The notes beneath the pieces are model-generated. The model worked only from the letters and a program-made list of their open reading frames with translations, was not told the DNA's origin and searched no databases. From positions 36,143 to 100,142 of the forward strand of contig NZ_VSST01000040.1 of assembly GCF_019402665.1 (NCBI RefSeq): a DNA stretch of 64,000 bases, read 5' to 3'. Origin of the DNA: Bradyrhizobium canariense (GTDB lineage: Bacteria > Pseudomonadota > Alphaproteobacteria > Rhizobiales > Xanthobacteraceae). A program made the position numbers and the translations under genes. Every line of letters begins with the position of its first letter. Position 1 is the stretch's first letter. This document shows positions 31,562 to 41,700 of this stretch, piece by piece.

Positions 31562-32197
31562 TCAGGGCGCCACGAGCTTCTTCCGAATGGCATAGCGGAC
31601 CAGTTCGGCGGTGGATGACATCCCGAGCTTGCGCATGGCCGACGCCCGATGGGTCTCCACCGTCTTCACACTCAAGTTCAAGAGATTACATATCGATCTG
31701 TTGGTATGCCCCTCCGCAATCAGCTGGACGACGCTCTGCTCGCGTGACGTCAGCAGCATCTCCGACCTGCCCTGCTTGTTGAGCTGGTAATCACTCAGCA
31801 GCTTCTCTATCAAGGCGCTGGTGAAATAAGGCCTGCCGTCGAGCAGCGCCTCGATCGCCGAAATCAGATGCTTCTTGGCATCCGACTTGAACAGGAAGCC
31901 GCGGACACCCGCCAGAATAGCGTCCCTCAGCAGTTCCTCGTCTTCATGCATCGTCAGGATCAGTACTTCCGTATGCTGATCAAGTGCCTTTAGCCGACGG
32001 CTGACCTCCAACCCGTTCATCAGGGGCATCGAGTAGTCGACGATGACGACGTCCGACCTCGTTTCCAGAGCCAATCCGATGGCTTGTTCACCATTGATCG
32101 CTTCGCCGGCGACGATCCAGTTGGACTGCGTTTCGACGATCGCGCGAAGTCCCGAACGTACGACCGCATGATCATCCGCAATCAAGATGCGTTTCAT
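31562..32197 (-). CDS. NarL/LuxR-family response regulator
   Basis: A 211-residue two-domain regulator. The receiver begins MKRILIADDHAVVRSG; the phosphoacceptor Asp lies in VVIVDYSMP near residue 54 and the conserved Lys in FLFKSDAKK near residue 104. The C-terminal helix-turn-helix has LTSREQSVVQLIAEGHTNRS and LNLSVKTVETHR. It is similar to the neighbouring regulator at 32354-32980 and probably arose by duplication. Both lie downstream of a HisKA_3 kinase in the same direction. Confidence 0.93.
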   Translation of the reverse strand: MKRILIADDHAVVRSGLRAIVETQSNWIVAGEAINGEQAIGLALETRSDVVIVDYSMPLMNGLEVSRRLKALDQHTEVLILTMHEDEELLRDAILAGVRGFLFKSDAKKHLISAIEALLDGRPYFTSALIEKLLSDYQLNKQGRSEMLLTSREQSVVQLIAEGHTNRSICNLLNLSVKTVETHRASAMRKLGMSSTAELVRYAIRKKLVAP

Positions 32198-32353
32198 GGC
32201 GCCGTTCTCGATTCCGGCCGCACCCCTGGAGACGCTCAGTGCGGCAAGGCCAGACGATCATGCCGCTCATGGTTCTAAGCGCCATCGTGCAAAACCCTGA
32301 GCCTGCCACCGCGAATGTACCGACGTGGCGGTCCTCAAGAACATCATATGCTG

Positions 32354-32980
32354 TCATGCCTCGACCAGATGCGAACGAACAGCGTACCGAACCAAACCTG
32401 CGGTTGAGTTCACCTCCAGCTTGCGCATCGCGGCCGCTCGGTGAGCTTCAGTCGTCTTGACGCTGAGGTTCAGGATCGCGCTAATGCCTTTGTTGCTGTA
32501 ACCCTCCGCCACCAATTTGACCACAAGCTGCTCGCGTGGCGTAAGCCTCCGGCGCCCGTCTGCGCTCTCGCCGCCGTGATCGAGCTCGTCTCGACAGCTT
32601 TCGCTACAGAACCGCTTGTGCGCCAGAAGTGCGTCGACGGCCGCCAACAGCAATCTGTTAGCATCCGACTTCGCCAGAAACGCGCGGGCGCCTGCCTCAA
32701 ACGCCTGCTGCGCCAGCAGACCCGACTTGTGGACCGTGAAGATCAACACCTCCGTCTGCAACGGATAATCCCTGATCCGCCGTGCGACCTCCACGCCGGT
32801 CATCCGCGGCATGGAGAAGTCGATGATGGCCACATGCGGCCGGCTTTCGATTGCCGCCGTCAATGCCTTGCTGCCGTCGTTCGCCTCGGCAACGACTTCC
32901 CAATCCGCCCGCTGTTCGAGCACCGCTCGCAAGCCCGATCGCACCGCTTCGTGATCATCCGCGATAAGAATGCGTTTCAT
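32354..32980 (-). CDS. NarL/LuxR-family response regulator, paralogue
   Basis: A 208-residue regulator. The receiver starts MKRILIADDHEAVRSG, with Asp in VAIIDFSMP near residue 54 and Lys in AFLAKSDANR. The HTH reads LTPREQLVVKLVAEGYSNKG and LNLSVKTTEAHR. ATG 32980 is chosen because the receiver starts immediately and GGAGCG precedes it; the 14-residue extension to 33022 is rejected. It lies 65 bases after the sensor kinase, likely the same transcript and its cognate partner. Confidence 0.93.
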   Translation of the reverse strand: MKRILIADDHEAVRSGLRAVLEQRADWEVVAEANDGSKALTAAIESRPHVAIIDFSMPRMTGVEVARRIRDYPLQTEVLIFTVHKSGLLAQQAFEAGARAFLAKSDANRLLLAAVDALLAHKRFCSESCRDELDHGGESADGRRRLTPREQLVVKLVAEGYSNKGISAILNLSVKTTEAHRAAAMRKLEVNSTAGLVRYAVRSHLVEA

Positions 32981-33045
32981 GGCAGAGCGCTCCAATGTCG
33001 TTACGCGGTAGCCACCCGCCACCGGTAACCCTTCTTCTTCTTCTC

Positions 33046-34248
33046 TCAGTGGGCCCCTGCACGGACCCTCACGGAGATCGTTGCCCTTCGCCGGCTATCC
33101 GCATTCGTCGCGAGCTCACGCGGAAGTACCGCGCGCAAGATGGTGCCGGGGCGCCGTGACGCCGGATCGGATCTGATGTCCAGCGTCCCTCCAATCTGCT
33201 CGAGCCTTGCCCTCATCGCCGGAATCCCGACGCCGATTGATGTCGCCTTTGCTCGTTGCTTGCCGTTGTCTGCGCCAAACCCCCGCCCGTTGTCGCTGAC
33301 CGTCAATCGGAATTGGTTATCGACCGCGTCGATGACGATGCTCACTTCTGTCGCTTGCGCATGGCGAAATATGTTCGTGAGCGCTTCCTGGACGATCCGC
33401 AGCAATGTCCGCTGCTTCTCGTACGGGAGACGATCGACGTCGGGCACGATCCTGCTCGTGACCCGCAATGAGGTCCGAACCGCAAATCCATCGGCGTAGT
33501 TTTCTATCGCGGCTTTAACCCTGTCGACCGTCAGAGTTCGGGGGTGCAGCAGATACGAGAAGGCACGAATTTCCCTGAGGGCCTCGTCGATTGACGCATC
33601 GATGTCATCGCAAAGCCGTTCGGCGTCGACCGTATCGCTGATGCTTCGCCGGATTCGCATCAGGCCGAGGCTCGCGGCAATCAAATGCTGACAAGTCGAA
33701 TCGTGGAGATCGGAAGCAATCCGTTGCTGGATTCCTTCCTGGATGGACGCCAAATCGAGGTCGACATACGCGTTGTCCGCTCCGTCGGTCGCGGCTTCGG
33801 GCGCGCTATTGTGCATGCGACGATGGCTCCCGATCAGCCGGTTCGCGCCACTGCCGGCCGGGTCCACGACGGGGACAATCGTCGTTTCCATATTTTGTAG
33901 CGGGCCCGCAAATGCGAGACGGTGGCGAATCTTCACTTCCGCTCCTTCTGCGAGACAGGCGCGGAGAGCTTCGCGGGTAGATCTGGCGTCGTCCCTGCTC
34001 ATGCACTTGGACACATCCATCTCCCGGACGTCGTCGGCCGAAATGCCAAGACGCGACTCGAAGGCCGGATTGATCCCCTCATAGACGAAGCGTCCGCAGG
34101 GCAAAGGGCGCACGACGAAAAGAAAATCCGGTGAGTACATCCAGTACAGGCGGTCGCTGGCTTCTTCAAACCCGAGCGGCAACCACCCTGTACTGCTGGT
34201 TCGAACTGATCCGCGGGCGGGAAAGCTACGGAGCTTCACGGTACGCAC
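33046..34248 (-). CDS. PAS-domain sensor histidine kinase (HisKA_3 / NarX-DegS type)
   Basis: A 400-residue soluble kinase. A PAS-like domain covers about residues 27-145 (FEEASDRLYWMYSPDFLFVV, then FVYEGINPAFESRLGIS). The HisKA_3 phosphoacceptor His lies in RIASDLHDSTCQHLIA near residue 186. The ATPase domain has RIVQEALTNIFRHAQA, SDNGRGF and GVGIPAMRARLEQIGG. The frame opens with GTG at 34248; the exact start is uncertain. No membrane segment was seen, so the signal is probably sensed in the cytoplasm. Two response-regulator genes follow. Confidence 0.88.
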   Translation of the reverse strand: MRTVKLRSFPARGSVRTSSTGWLPLGFEEASDRLYWMYSPDFLFVVRPLPCGRFVYEGINPAFESRLGISADDVREMDVSKCMSRDDARSTREALRACLAEGAEVKIRHRLAFAGPLQNMETTIVPVVDPAGSGANRLIGSHRRMHNSAPEAATDGADNAYVDLDLASIQEGIQQRIASDLHDSTCQHLIAASLGLMRIRRSISDTVDAERLCDDIDASIDEALREIRAFSYLLHPRTLTVDRVKAAIENYADGFAVRTSLRVTSRIVPDVDRLPYEKQRTLLRIVQEALTNIFRHAQATEVSIVIDAVDNQFRLTVSDNGRGFGADNGKQRAKATSIGVGIPAMRARLEQIGGTLDIRSDPASRRPGTILRAVLPRELATNADSRRRATISVRVRAGAH

Positions 34249-34454
34249 TCACTTAGCTGCGGCAACATCCGACATTGCAGCTCAACATCGAGACTCGCCG
34301 TCCTGTGCCGCGCGCGAGGCGTCCATTGTCAATCAGAGTACGGACGTCCTTGCGGCGCACGCCGATTATACACCGTCTGATTGACTGCACCAGAGGTAGT
34401 AATCGTCACGGTTTAAAATCGCGGATCCAGATGGAACCTGGAGGTGATCGAAAT

Positions 34455-34535
34455 ATGCAACTCATTCCAGACTGGGCAGCACTGGATTCAAATGAAATGC
34501 AACAGATGCTAAAGTATCGTAGAAAGCCTTCATGA
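34455..34535 (+). CDS. Possible micro-protein with an exceptional ribosome-binding site
   Basis: The sequence GGAGGTGATC, an extended complement of the 16S rRNA 3' end, lies five bases before ATG 34455. The frame encodes 26 residues (MQLIPDWAALDSNEMQQMLK and six more, basic end) and stops. It sits alone in the gap between divergent or unrelated genes. No family is recognised. The ribosome-binding match might be chance. Confidence 0.35.
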   Translation: MQLIPDWAALDSNEMQQMLKYRRKPS

Positions 34536-34644
34536 GCTGCTTGTGTCGACAACAGCTCCCCAATGCGCAATCAGCGGCTTCCGAGACTCGTGAAGTCGTT
34601 CTCGGGTACCGCCACGGCAATCCGGCCGCACTTGCGTCCGTGCG

Positions 34645-34899
34645 CTACCGGGCTCCAACTCCGCTCGCGCTGGATTTCTTTTTCTTTCCTGCCTTCGCGC
34701 TCGGAGCGGGTTGTTGAGGCGGCGAAAGCACCAGCGGATGAGACGGCACCTGGAGGCGGTTGACGCCGACATCATCCCTCAGTGCATCGGTATCCAGGCG
34801 CTGGCTCCGGTCAGCAGAATCGCGGGGATCCGCAGAAGCCACGGAGGCGGCCGTTAGACCAACGATGATTCCCACCAATACACACCCGCATCTCGTCAT
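34645..34899 (-). CDS. Small exported protein with Lys-rich C-terminus
   Basis: An 84-residue protein. The signal peptide MTRCGCVLVGIIVGLTAASV ends near ASA; the mature part is hydrophilic and ends with PSAKAGKKKKSSASG, a basic tail. It starts 12 bases after the stop of the outer-membrane protein gene (34912-35730) and is probably co-transcribed with it. The function is unknown. Confidence 0.6.
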   Translation of the reverse strand: MTRCGCVLVGIIVGLTAASVASADPRDSADRSQRLDTDALRDDVGVNRLQVPSHPLVLSPPQQPAPSAKAGKKKKSSASGVGAR

Positions 34900-34911
34900 C
34901 TTCCAAGCCCT

Positions 34912-35730
34912 TCAAAACGCGAAATCAAGTCGGGGACCAACCCTGAGATCCCTGTATCGCCGCTCCGGAACGTTCGATGTTCGCGCCTCGTACAATACGC
35001 TGGTCGTGATCGACACGTTGCTGGCGAAACTATACCTCAGCCCGACGTCCGCTGAGTAGATCTGATCCTGTCGGCCCCTGTTCAGCCCGTCCGTGAACCA
35101 AAAGGCTTCTAACAATGGCGTGCTCACAATCGACCATTTCGGGTCCAGCTTGACTTCGATACCCAGCACCGCGTCAAAGCGCCAGCGGCGGGCTTCCGCA
35201 AGATCGGAAAACCGGTAGGTCAGGAGCAACAGTGGCGACAGCGTGACATTGTTCACGCGGAAGTCGCGCGCTACCGAGCCCATCACGTCGTGGGACGTGA
35301 AAGCAAGATCGCGATAGACACCGTCGAAATCGTACCGGTTCTCGTAAATAGCGGAGAAGCGCCAGCCGTCCCAATTCTCGGTCAAGCGCGCTCCCATTCG
35401 CGCCACTGCGGCGTTGCCGTCCTTCTCGGTCGCAAAGGCCTCGTATTGGGCGCGAGCATAGAGCCGGTACGACAGGTCGCTTGTGAGGTTCCCATCCAAC
35501 CTGAGACTGACGTCGGGCTCATAATAAAAATCCGACCTGCGGTTGTTCCGGCTGAACAAAGCATTGTCAGTGAAGGTTGGCGCGACGGAGCCAACGACAC
35601 TCCATGACGGAGCGGAATAATACGGCACAGGACCGCTCGCCTTCAGTTCGGTGAGATCAACATCCGCCGCCCAAGCGGTGTCTGCTCCAAACCATCCAAC
35701 GACCAGCCAAAGAATCGTCAGCGCGCGCAT
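34912..35730 (-). CDS. Outer-membrane beta-barrel protein, unclassified
   Basis: A 272-residue exported protein. The signal peptide MRALTILWLVVGWFGADTAW ends AWA before ADVDLTELKA. The body has alternating amphipathic strands such as SYRLYARAQYEAFATE and NVTLSPLLLLTYRFSD, and it ends RVGPRLDFAF with the C-terminal Phe used for outer-membrane insertion. The substrate is unknown. It stands about 200 bases from the arginine deiminase gene; that gap shows no gene. Confidence 0.75.
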   Translation of the reverse strand: MRALTILWLVVGWFGADTAWAADVDLTELKASGPVPYYSAPSWSVVGSVAPTFTDNALFSRNNRRSDFYYEPDVSLRLDGNLTSDLSYRLYARAQYEAFATEKDGNAAVARMGARLTENWDGWRFSAIYENRYDFDGVYRDLAFTSHDVMGSVARDFRVNNVTLSPLLLLTYRFSDLAEARRWRFDAVLGIEVKLDPKWSIVSTPLLEAFWFTDGLNRGRQDQIYSADVGLRYSFASNVSITTSVLYEARTSNVPERRYRDLRVGPRLDFAF

Positions 35731-35932
35731 GGTGTCCCCCGATGGCTTCTGCGTACACCTGGAATCAGCTGAGCGTGGGTGCTGATTGTGGCGTGTTAAT
35801 GGTCAGGAATTAAATCTGTGATTGAGGCGGCAGACGCCGTCTGGCTGGAACTCCCCGGATGCTACCCAGCAACGGCCGAATGCCACGCGGCCGTGAACGC
35901 CCTCCTTCAGGGCCGGAGCGCCCGCAGGTCGG

Positions 35933-37195
35933 CTAATAATCCACCGCGTCCCTGGTGATCGGGCAGGTCATGCAATGACCGCCTCCCCGGCCGCGTCCCA
36001 GCTCTGCACCGACAATGGTGATCACCTCGATCCCCTCCTTGCGCAGCAAGGTGTTGGTGTATGTGTTGCGGTCATAAGCGAACACCACGCCCGGAGAGGC
36101 GCAGACCAGGTTCGCGCCGCTATCCCACTGGGTCCGCTCGCGCATATACGCGTTGCCGCCGGTCTCAATCACGCGCAACTTCTTCAGGCCGAGCGCTTCG
36201 GCCACGACATCCACGAACGGCTTTTCATCCCTGCGTAGATCGAGGCCGGCGGAATTGTCGGCCGGCCGGTAGGAAAAGGCCGCGATGTTGTTGACGATGT
36301 CCGGATAGAGCAGGACACAATCCCGATCTGCGAACGTGAAGACAGTATCGAGATGCATCGCCGCGCGCAGCTTCGGCATGGCCGCCACAATCACACGTTC
36401 GGCCGCTTTTCTCTTGAACAAGGCTGCGGCAACCTGGCTGATCGCCTGCCGCGAGGTGCGCTCACTCAATCCGATCAGAACGTTGCCCTTGCCGATCGGC
36501 ATCACGTCGCCGCCTTCCAGCGTCGCGAGGCCGTGATCGTGCGTCGGATCGCCCCACCAGACGTTGACCTTGCCGGCGAAATCCGGATGGAACTTGTAGA
36601 TGGCTGCGGCGAGGATCGGCTCTTCGTGCCGCGCTGGCCAGTAGAGCGAATTCAGCGTGACGCCGCCGTAGATCCAGCAAGTGGTGTCCCGCGTGTACAA
36701 GGTGTTGGGAAGCGGCGGTAGCAAATACTCGGTCATCCCGGCTGCTTCGCGCACCAGCTTGAGCATCTCGCCGCCATGGGCATCCGGAAAGTCGTGAGTC
36801 GATACTCCGCCGATCAGCGTTTCCGCCAACTCGCGCGGATTGAGACCTTCCAAATAGCCGCGCAGCTCGTCGATCAGACCGAGACCGACCTGATCGGCAA
36901 CAACCTGGTTGTCCAGGATCCACTTCCTGGCCTCGGGGATCGCGACCGTCTCGGCGAGCAGATTGTGCATCTCGACGACTTCGATCCCGCGGTCACGCAT
37001 TTTTTGAACAAAGTCGAAATGGTCGCGCTTGGCATTGTCCACCCACAGCACGTCATCGAACAACAGAGTATCGCAATTGGAGGGCGTAAGGCGCTGATGA
37101 GCCCGCCCTGGCGAGCAGACCATCACCTTCCTCAGCTGGCCGACCTCTGAATGGACGCCGAAGGGAGCCGAGGTGTCCGATGTCTGCTTTGCCAT
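35933..37195 (-). CDS. arcA: Arginine deiminase
   Basis: A 420-residue guanidino-modifying enzyme that converts arginine to citrulline and ammonia, the first step of the arginine deiminase pathway. FGVHSEVGQLRKVMVCSPGR, ATLEGGDVMPIGKGNVLIG and the catalytic Cys region RGGGHCMTCP near the end are all diagnostic. ATG 37195 has GGGAG upstream; the frame to 37285 overlaps the antiporter end and is rejected. It follows the antiporter gene by 25 bases in one operon. arcB and arcC, needed for the ATP-yielding steps, are not in the window. Ammonia release would also raise cytoplasmic pH. Confidence 0.95.
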   Translation of the reverse strand: MAKQTSDTSAPFGVHSEVGQLRKVMVCSPGRAHQRLTPSNCDTLLFDDVLWVDNAKRDHFDFVQKMRDRGIEVVEMHNLLAETVAIPEARKWILDNQVVADQVGLGLIDELRGYLEGLNPRELAETLIGGVSTHDFPDAHGGEMLKLVREAAGMTEYLLPPLPNTLYTRDTTCWIYGGVTLNSLYWPARHEEPILAAAIYKFHPDFAGKVNVWWGDPTHDHGLATLEGGDVMPIGKGNVLIGLSERTSRQAISQVAAALFKRKAAERVIVAAMPKLRAAMHLDTVFTFADRDCVLLYPDIVNNIAAFSYRPADNSAGLDLRRDEKPFVDVVAEALGLKKLRVIETGGNAYMRERTQWDSGANLVCASPGVVFAYDRNTYTNTLLRKEGIEVITIVGAELGRGRGGGHCMTCPITRDAVDY

Positions 37196-37220
37196 GGGAG
37201 TTCTCCCGGGAGTTGCCTGC

Positions 37221-38654
37221 CTAGATGGTGATGTAGCCGGTGGCCAGTCCGTGTATTCCAACAGCAGCGCCGAGGGCGGCTGCAATGAAGAGGCCCCACT
37301 CGATGGCTGTAAAGACCCGCGCCTTCTGTTCCAGGCGCGCCCAGAAATAGAGTGCAGTGCCTGGCGCGTAGAGGATCAAGGACAGCAGCAGGAACTTCAT
37401 CCCGGCGGCATAGATCAGGAACAGCGTATAGACCAAGGCGACGCCGGCAAAGATCATGTCGCGCTTGCGATCACGGCTGCTTTTCTCATAGGTCTCGCCG
37501 CGACGGACGAGCAGGAGCCCGTAGGCTGCGACGAGGAAGAACGGAATGAGTGACATCACGCTCGTGAGATTGAGCATCAGCGCGAATGCATCCTGCGACC
37601 AATAGGTGCTGATGACGAAGAGCTGAACGATCACATTGGTGAGCCAGAGCGCCGCAGCCGGCACCTTGTTCGCATTTTCGGTGCCGAACAAAGCTGGCAT
37701 ATCCTTCGTTCGTCCGGCGGCGGAGAGCACCTCAGCGCAGATTAGCGACCAGGCGAGATAGGCCCCCAATACCGAAACCAGGAGTCCGATGCTGACGAAG
37801 ATCGCGCCCCAATGCCCGACCACCGCCTCCAATACCGTTGCCATGGACGGCTGTCGCATGCCGGCGATCTCGGCGCGGGGCAGCGCGGCATATGGCAGCA
37901 TGGTCACGAGCACCATCAGGGTCGTAACGATCGCAAACCCTAAAATGGTCGCCGCGCCGACATGCGCCCGTTCCTTGGCATAGCGCGAGTAGACGCTGGC
38001 GCCCTCGATGCCGAGAAAGACAAACACCGTCACCAGCATCGTCGCGCGAATCTGGTCGAACAGACTCTTGTTCGGCATCCCCTCGCCGCCCCAGAAATTG
38101 GCGCGGAAAAGATCGGCTTTGAACGCAAAGATCAGGATAGCAATGAAGACCAGGATCGGCACGATCTTCGCAATCGTGACGATGGTGTTGATCGCCGCGG
38201 CCTGCTGCACGCCGCGAAGAATCATGAAGTGAAACAGCCAGATTCCTATCGAGGCAACGATGATAGCGGTGACCGTATTCCCGTCTCCAAAGACAGGAAA
38301 GAAGGCGCCCAAGGTCGACTTGATAAGGACCCAATAGGATACGTTGCCGATGCAGCTGCCGATCCAGTATCCGAACGCCGATAGGAAACCAGGATAATCA
38401 CCAAATCCCTCCTTCGCATAGGCATAGACACCAGCATCGAGCTCTGGCTTTCGTTCAGCCAGCGTTTGGAACACCCGCGCGAGCGTGTACATGCCGCCGC
38501 CGGCTATACACCAGGCGAAGACCGCTCCGAACGGACCAGTGGCGATGCCGAATGTTCTCGGGAGCGAGAAGATGCCCGAGCCAACCATCGATCCGACCAC
38601 CATCGCGGTCAACGCGAACAGGGAGAGCTTCTGGACTGACGGCGTCCCAGTCAT
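37221..38654 (-). CDS. arcD: Basic amino-acid antiporter (arginine/ornithine type), APA superfamily
   Basis: A 477-residue transporter with about 12 membrane segments. The N-terminus contains VVGSMVGSGIFSLPRTFG, the substrate-binding GSGIF motif of APA transporters. VFLGIEGASVYSRYAKER near residue 230 and the C-terminal YAAGMKFLLLSLILYAPGT are typical of the ArcD/YjdE group. ATG 38654 is preferred over the upstream frame. Position directly before arcA supports arginine uptake with ornithine or citrulline export; gene symbol by context. A close paralogue is at 49934-51373. Confidence 0.85.
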   Translation of the reverse strand: MTGTPSVQKLSLFALTAMVVGSMVGSGIFSLPRTFGIATGPFGAVFAWCIAGGGMYTLARVFQTLAERKPELDAGVYAYAKEGFGDYPGFLSAFGYWIGSCIGNVSYWVLIKSTLGAFFPVFGDGNTVTAIIVASIGIWLFHFMILRGVQQAAAINTIVTIAKIVPILVFIAILIFAFKADLFRANFWGGEGMPNKSLFDQIRATMLVTVFVFLGIEGASVYSRYAKERAHVGAATILGFAIVTTLMVLVTMLPYAALPRAEIAGMRQPSMATVLEAVVGHWGAIFVSIGLLVSVLGAYLAWSLICAEVLSAAGRTKDMPALFGTENANKVPAAALWLTNVIVQLFVISTYWSQDAFALMLNLTSVMSLIPFFLVAAYGLLLVRRGETYEKSSRDRKRDMIFAGVALVYTLFLIYAAGMKFLLLSLILYAPGTALYFWARLEQKARVFTAIEWGLFIAAALGAAVGIHGLATGYITI

Positions 38655-38797
38655 GTGAAGACCTCGCGATAGCGCGGGTGCGCAACATCCTGGCCGATCG
38701 ACTTGCCGGCACTTCACCATGCACCTCGGGCGGAGCCCGGAATATCAGGTGAACTCCTAATCCCGAGACAGGATTCCCCTCGCCGGAAACCAGCGGC

Positions 38798-41700
38798 TTA
38801 GCCGACCGATTGAGCGGAAGTCCCTACCCGCCCCTTCTCTCCGAACCAGCTCACATACAATGTAGGCAGCAAGACCAGCGTCAAAACGGTCGCAACCAGA
38901 AGACCGCCCATGATTGCGACGGCCATAGGCCCCCAGAATACGGTGGGAGCGATCGGGATCATGCCGAGCACGGTCGACACCGCCGTCAGCATGATGGGAC
39001 GAAACCGGGAGCTGCTGGCATCGACCGCTGCGTCCCACGGGCTCTTGCCCTGTGCCCGTTCGGCGTCGATCTGGCTGATCAGAATCACCGCGTTCTTGCT
39101 GATCATGCCGAGCAACGCGAGAATTCCGAGGATAGTGACAAAGCCCATCGGTCTGCCGGAAAGCAACAGTGCGGCGACAACACCGATCATCCCGAGTGGC
39201 GCCACGCTTATGACCATGAGCAGTCGCGGAAAGCTCTGCAACTGGATCATCAGGACCGTGAGCATGACGAACAGCATCATCGGCACCACAGCAAGCACCG
39301 ACGCCTGCGAGTTCCGGCTCTCTTCAACGGTTCCGCCCACGGTCACCTCGTAGGACGCCGGTAGTGTCTTCCTCAACTCGCCTATTGCGGGCGACAGAGC
39401 GTCCACCAGCGCAGCCGGCAGTGATCCGCCGCCAATATCGGCGCGCACCGTCAGCGTTGGAATGCGGTCGCGCCGCCAGATCAGCGGATGCTCCTGGTGA
39501 TACGCGAATGTCGCAAACTGACTGAGAGATACCGTCCTGCCGCTGGGCAAAGGCACCTGAAGCGTACGCAGGTTGGACAGCGAGATGCGCTGCTCATCGA
39601 CCGCCCGGGCCACCACATTGACCAGATAGATGTCGTCGCGGACCTGCGTGACGATTGCGCCGGATATCACCGTGTTCAGCACGCTCGATATCGCTTGCGA
39701 GCTCAGTCCGAGACGTCGCGCTTCGTCCTGATCGACCTGGATGCGGAGCTGGCGTTCCGGCTCCATCCAATCGAAATTGACGCCCTTGGCCCTGGGCTCG
39801 GAGGCAATGATTTGCCCAAGCTTGAGCGCAATCTCACGTACCCGTTCGACATCCGGTCCGCTGACGCGATATTGCAGCGGCCATCCCACAGGTGGGCCAA
39901 GACCGAGCGGCGAAACCGACGAGACGGCGGCGGGAACTTCCTCCGCGAGCAAACGTTCCAGCCTCACGCGCAGACGCTCGCGCGCCGAGACGTCCTTCGC
40001 CACGACAACCGCCTGTGTGAACGAATCGTTTGGAAGCTCGACATTGAGCGGAAGATAGAAACGGATGGCACCGCGCCCCACGTTGGTACTCCAATGATCG
40101 ACGTCCGGATCGCCGGTCAATGCGGCATCCAAGCGCCTGGCTGCCAGCTCGCTCGCATGGATCGATGCATTCTGGGGCAAACTGAGGTCCACCAGCAGTT
40201 CAGGTCGATCTGACGATGGGAAGAACTGCTGCGGAATCAGCGGAAGCGCAAGAACCGACGCGATAAAGAGCACCAGCGAGGTGGCGATCGTGAGCCACTT
40301 GGCGCGCATCGCCAGCGTAAGAAACGTGCGATAGAAGCGGAATATCCTGCCTGGCGCGTCCGAGCTCTCCTGTCCCGGCGGAACGAGAATGATCACACCC
40401 AGCAATGGCGTAAAGATCACAGCAACGAGCCATGACACCAGGAGAGCGATCGCGACTACTGCAAACAGCGAAAATGTATACTCGCCGGCCGAACTCGCGG
40501 CGAAGCCAACCGGGATGAAGCCTGCGATCGTCACCAGAGTCCCTGCAAGCATAGCAAAGGCGTGGCTGCGGTAGGCGAAGGTCGCTGCATCGATTTTGCT
40601 GCCGCCTTGGGCCAGCCGGTTGAGGGTGGCGTCCGTGGTCGTCATCGCATCATCGACCAAGAGTGCGAGCGCGATGATCAGCGCGCCCAACGATATTCGT
40701 TGCATGTCGATGCGGGCGATCTCCATGATCGGGAACACGACGGCTAGGGTCAGCGGAATGGCAAGCGCGATGATGAGGCCCGGACGAATTTCGAGGCTGA
40801 TGAAACTCACCACTAGAATGATTGCGACGGCCTGTAGTAGCGAGGTCATGAATTCGCTGATCGCACTATCGACCACCGCAGCCTGGTCGGCGACGAGCGC
40901 GGGCTCGATTCCAATCGGGAGATTGGCGGTCATCTGGGCCATCGCCGCCTTGATATTTCTGCCAAGTGCAAGAATGTCGCCGCCATCACGCATTGCGATA
41001 GCAAGCCCGATTGCCGGCTGGCCGTTGACCCGGAACATCGGCTGCGGCGGATCCGCGTAGCCACGCCGTACTTTCGCAATGTCGCTTAGCCGGATCGTGC
41101 GACCGCCTGCGACGAAATTGACACCGGCGATGTCCTGCTCCGACCCAAAGCCGCCGGACACTCGAACGGAAATGGTTTCCTTGCCCGTCTGGATTGTCCC
41201 CGCCGGCCGGACAATATTCTGAGCTTGCAGCGCACCGAGCAGAGCCGCCCGATCGACCTGCAAGGTCGCAAGGTCCTGCTTGGAGAACTCGACGAAGATC
41301 ACCTCGTCCTGGGCACCCAGTAGCTCGATCTTCGACACGTCAGGAACCTGAAGCAAGCGCGCACGGACATTCTCGACGTAATCTCGCAACTCTCGCTGTG
41401 TGAAGCCGTCGCTGCTAAAGCCGTAGACGATCCCGAACGTGTCACCAAAATCGTCGTTGAAGCCGGGGCCGACAACGCCAGCGGGAAGCGTGTGGCGCAT
41501 ATCGCCGATGTTCTTCCTCACCTCATACCAGGTATCGGCGACCTCCCTGCTGTTCGCGCTTCCCTTCAGGTTGACGAAGATAGTGACGAGACCGGCGCGA
41601 GTGAAGCTGCGCAGGAACTCAAGATGGGGCGTTTCCTGCAATCGCCGCTCGAGTCGCTCGGTCACCTGTTTCATCGTCTCTTCGGCCGTTGCCCCCGGCC

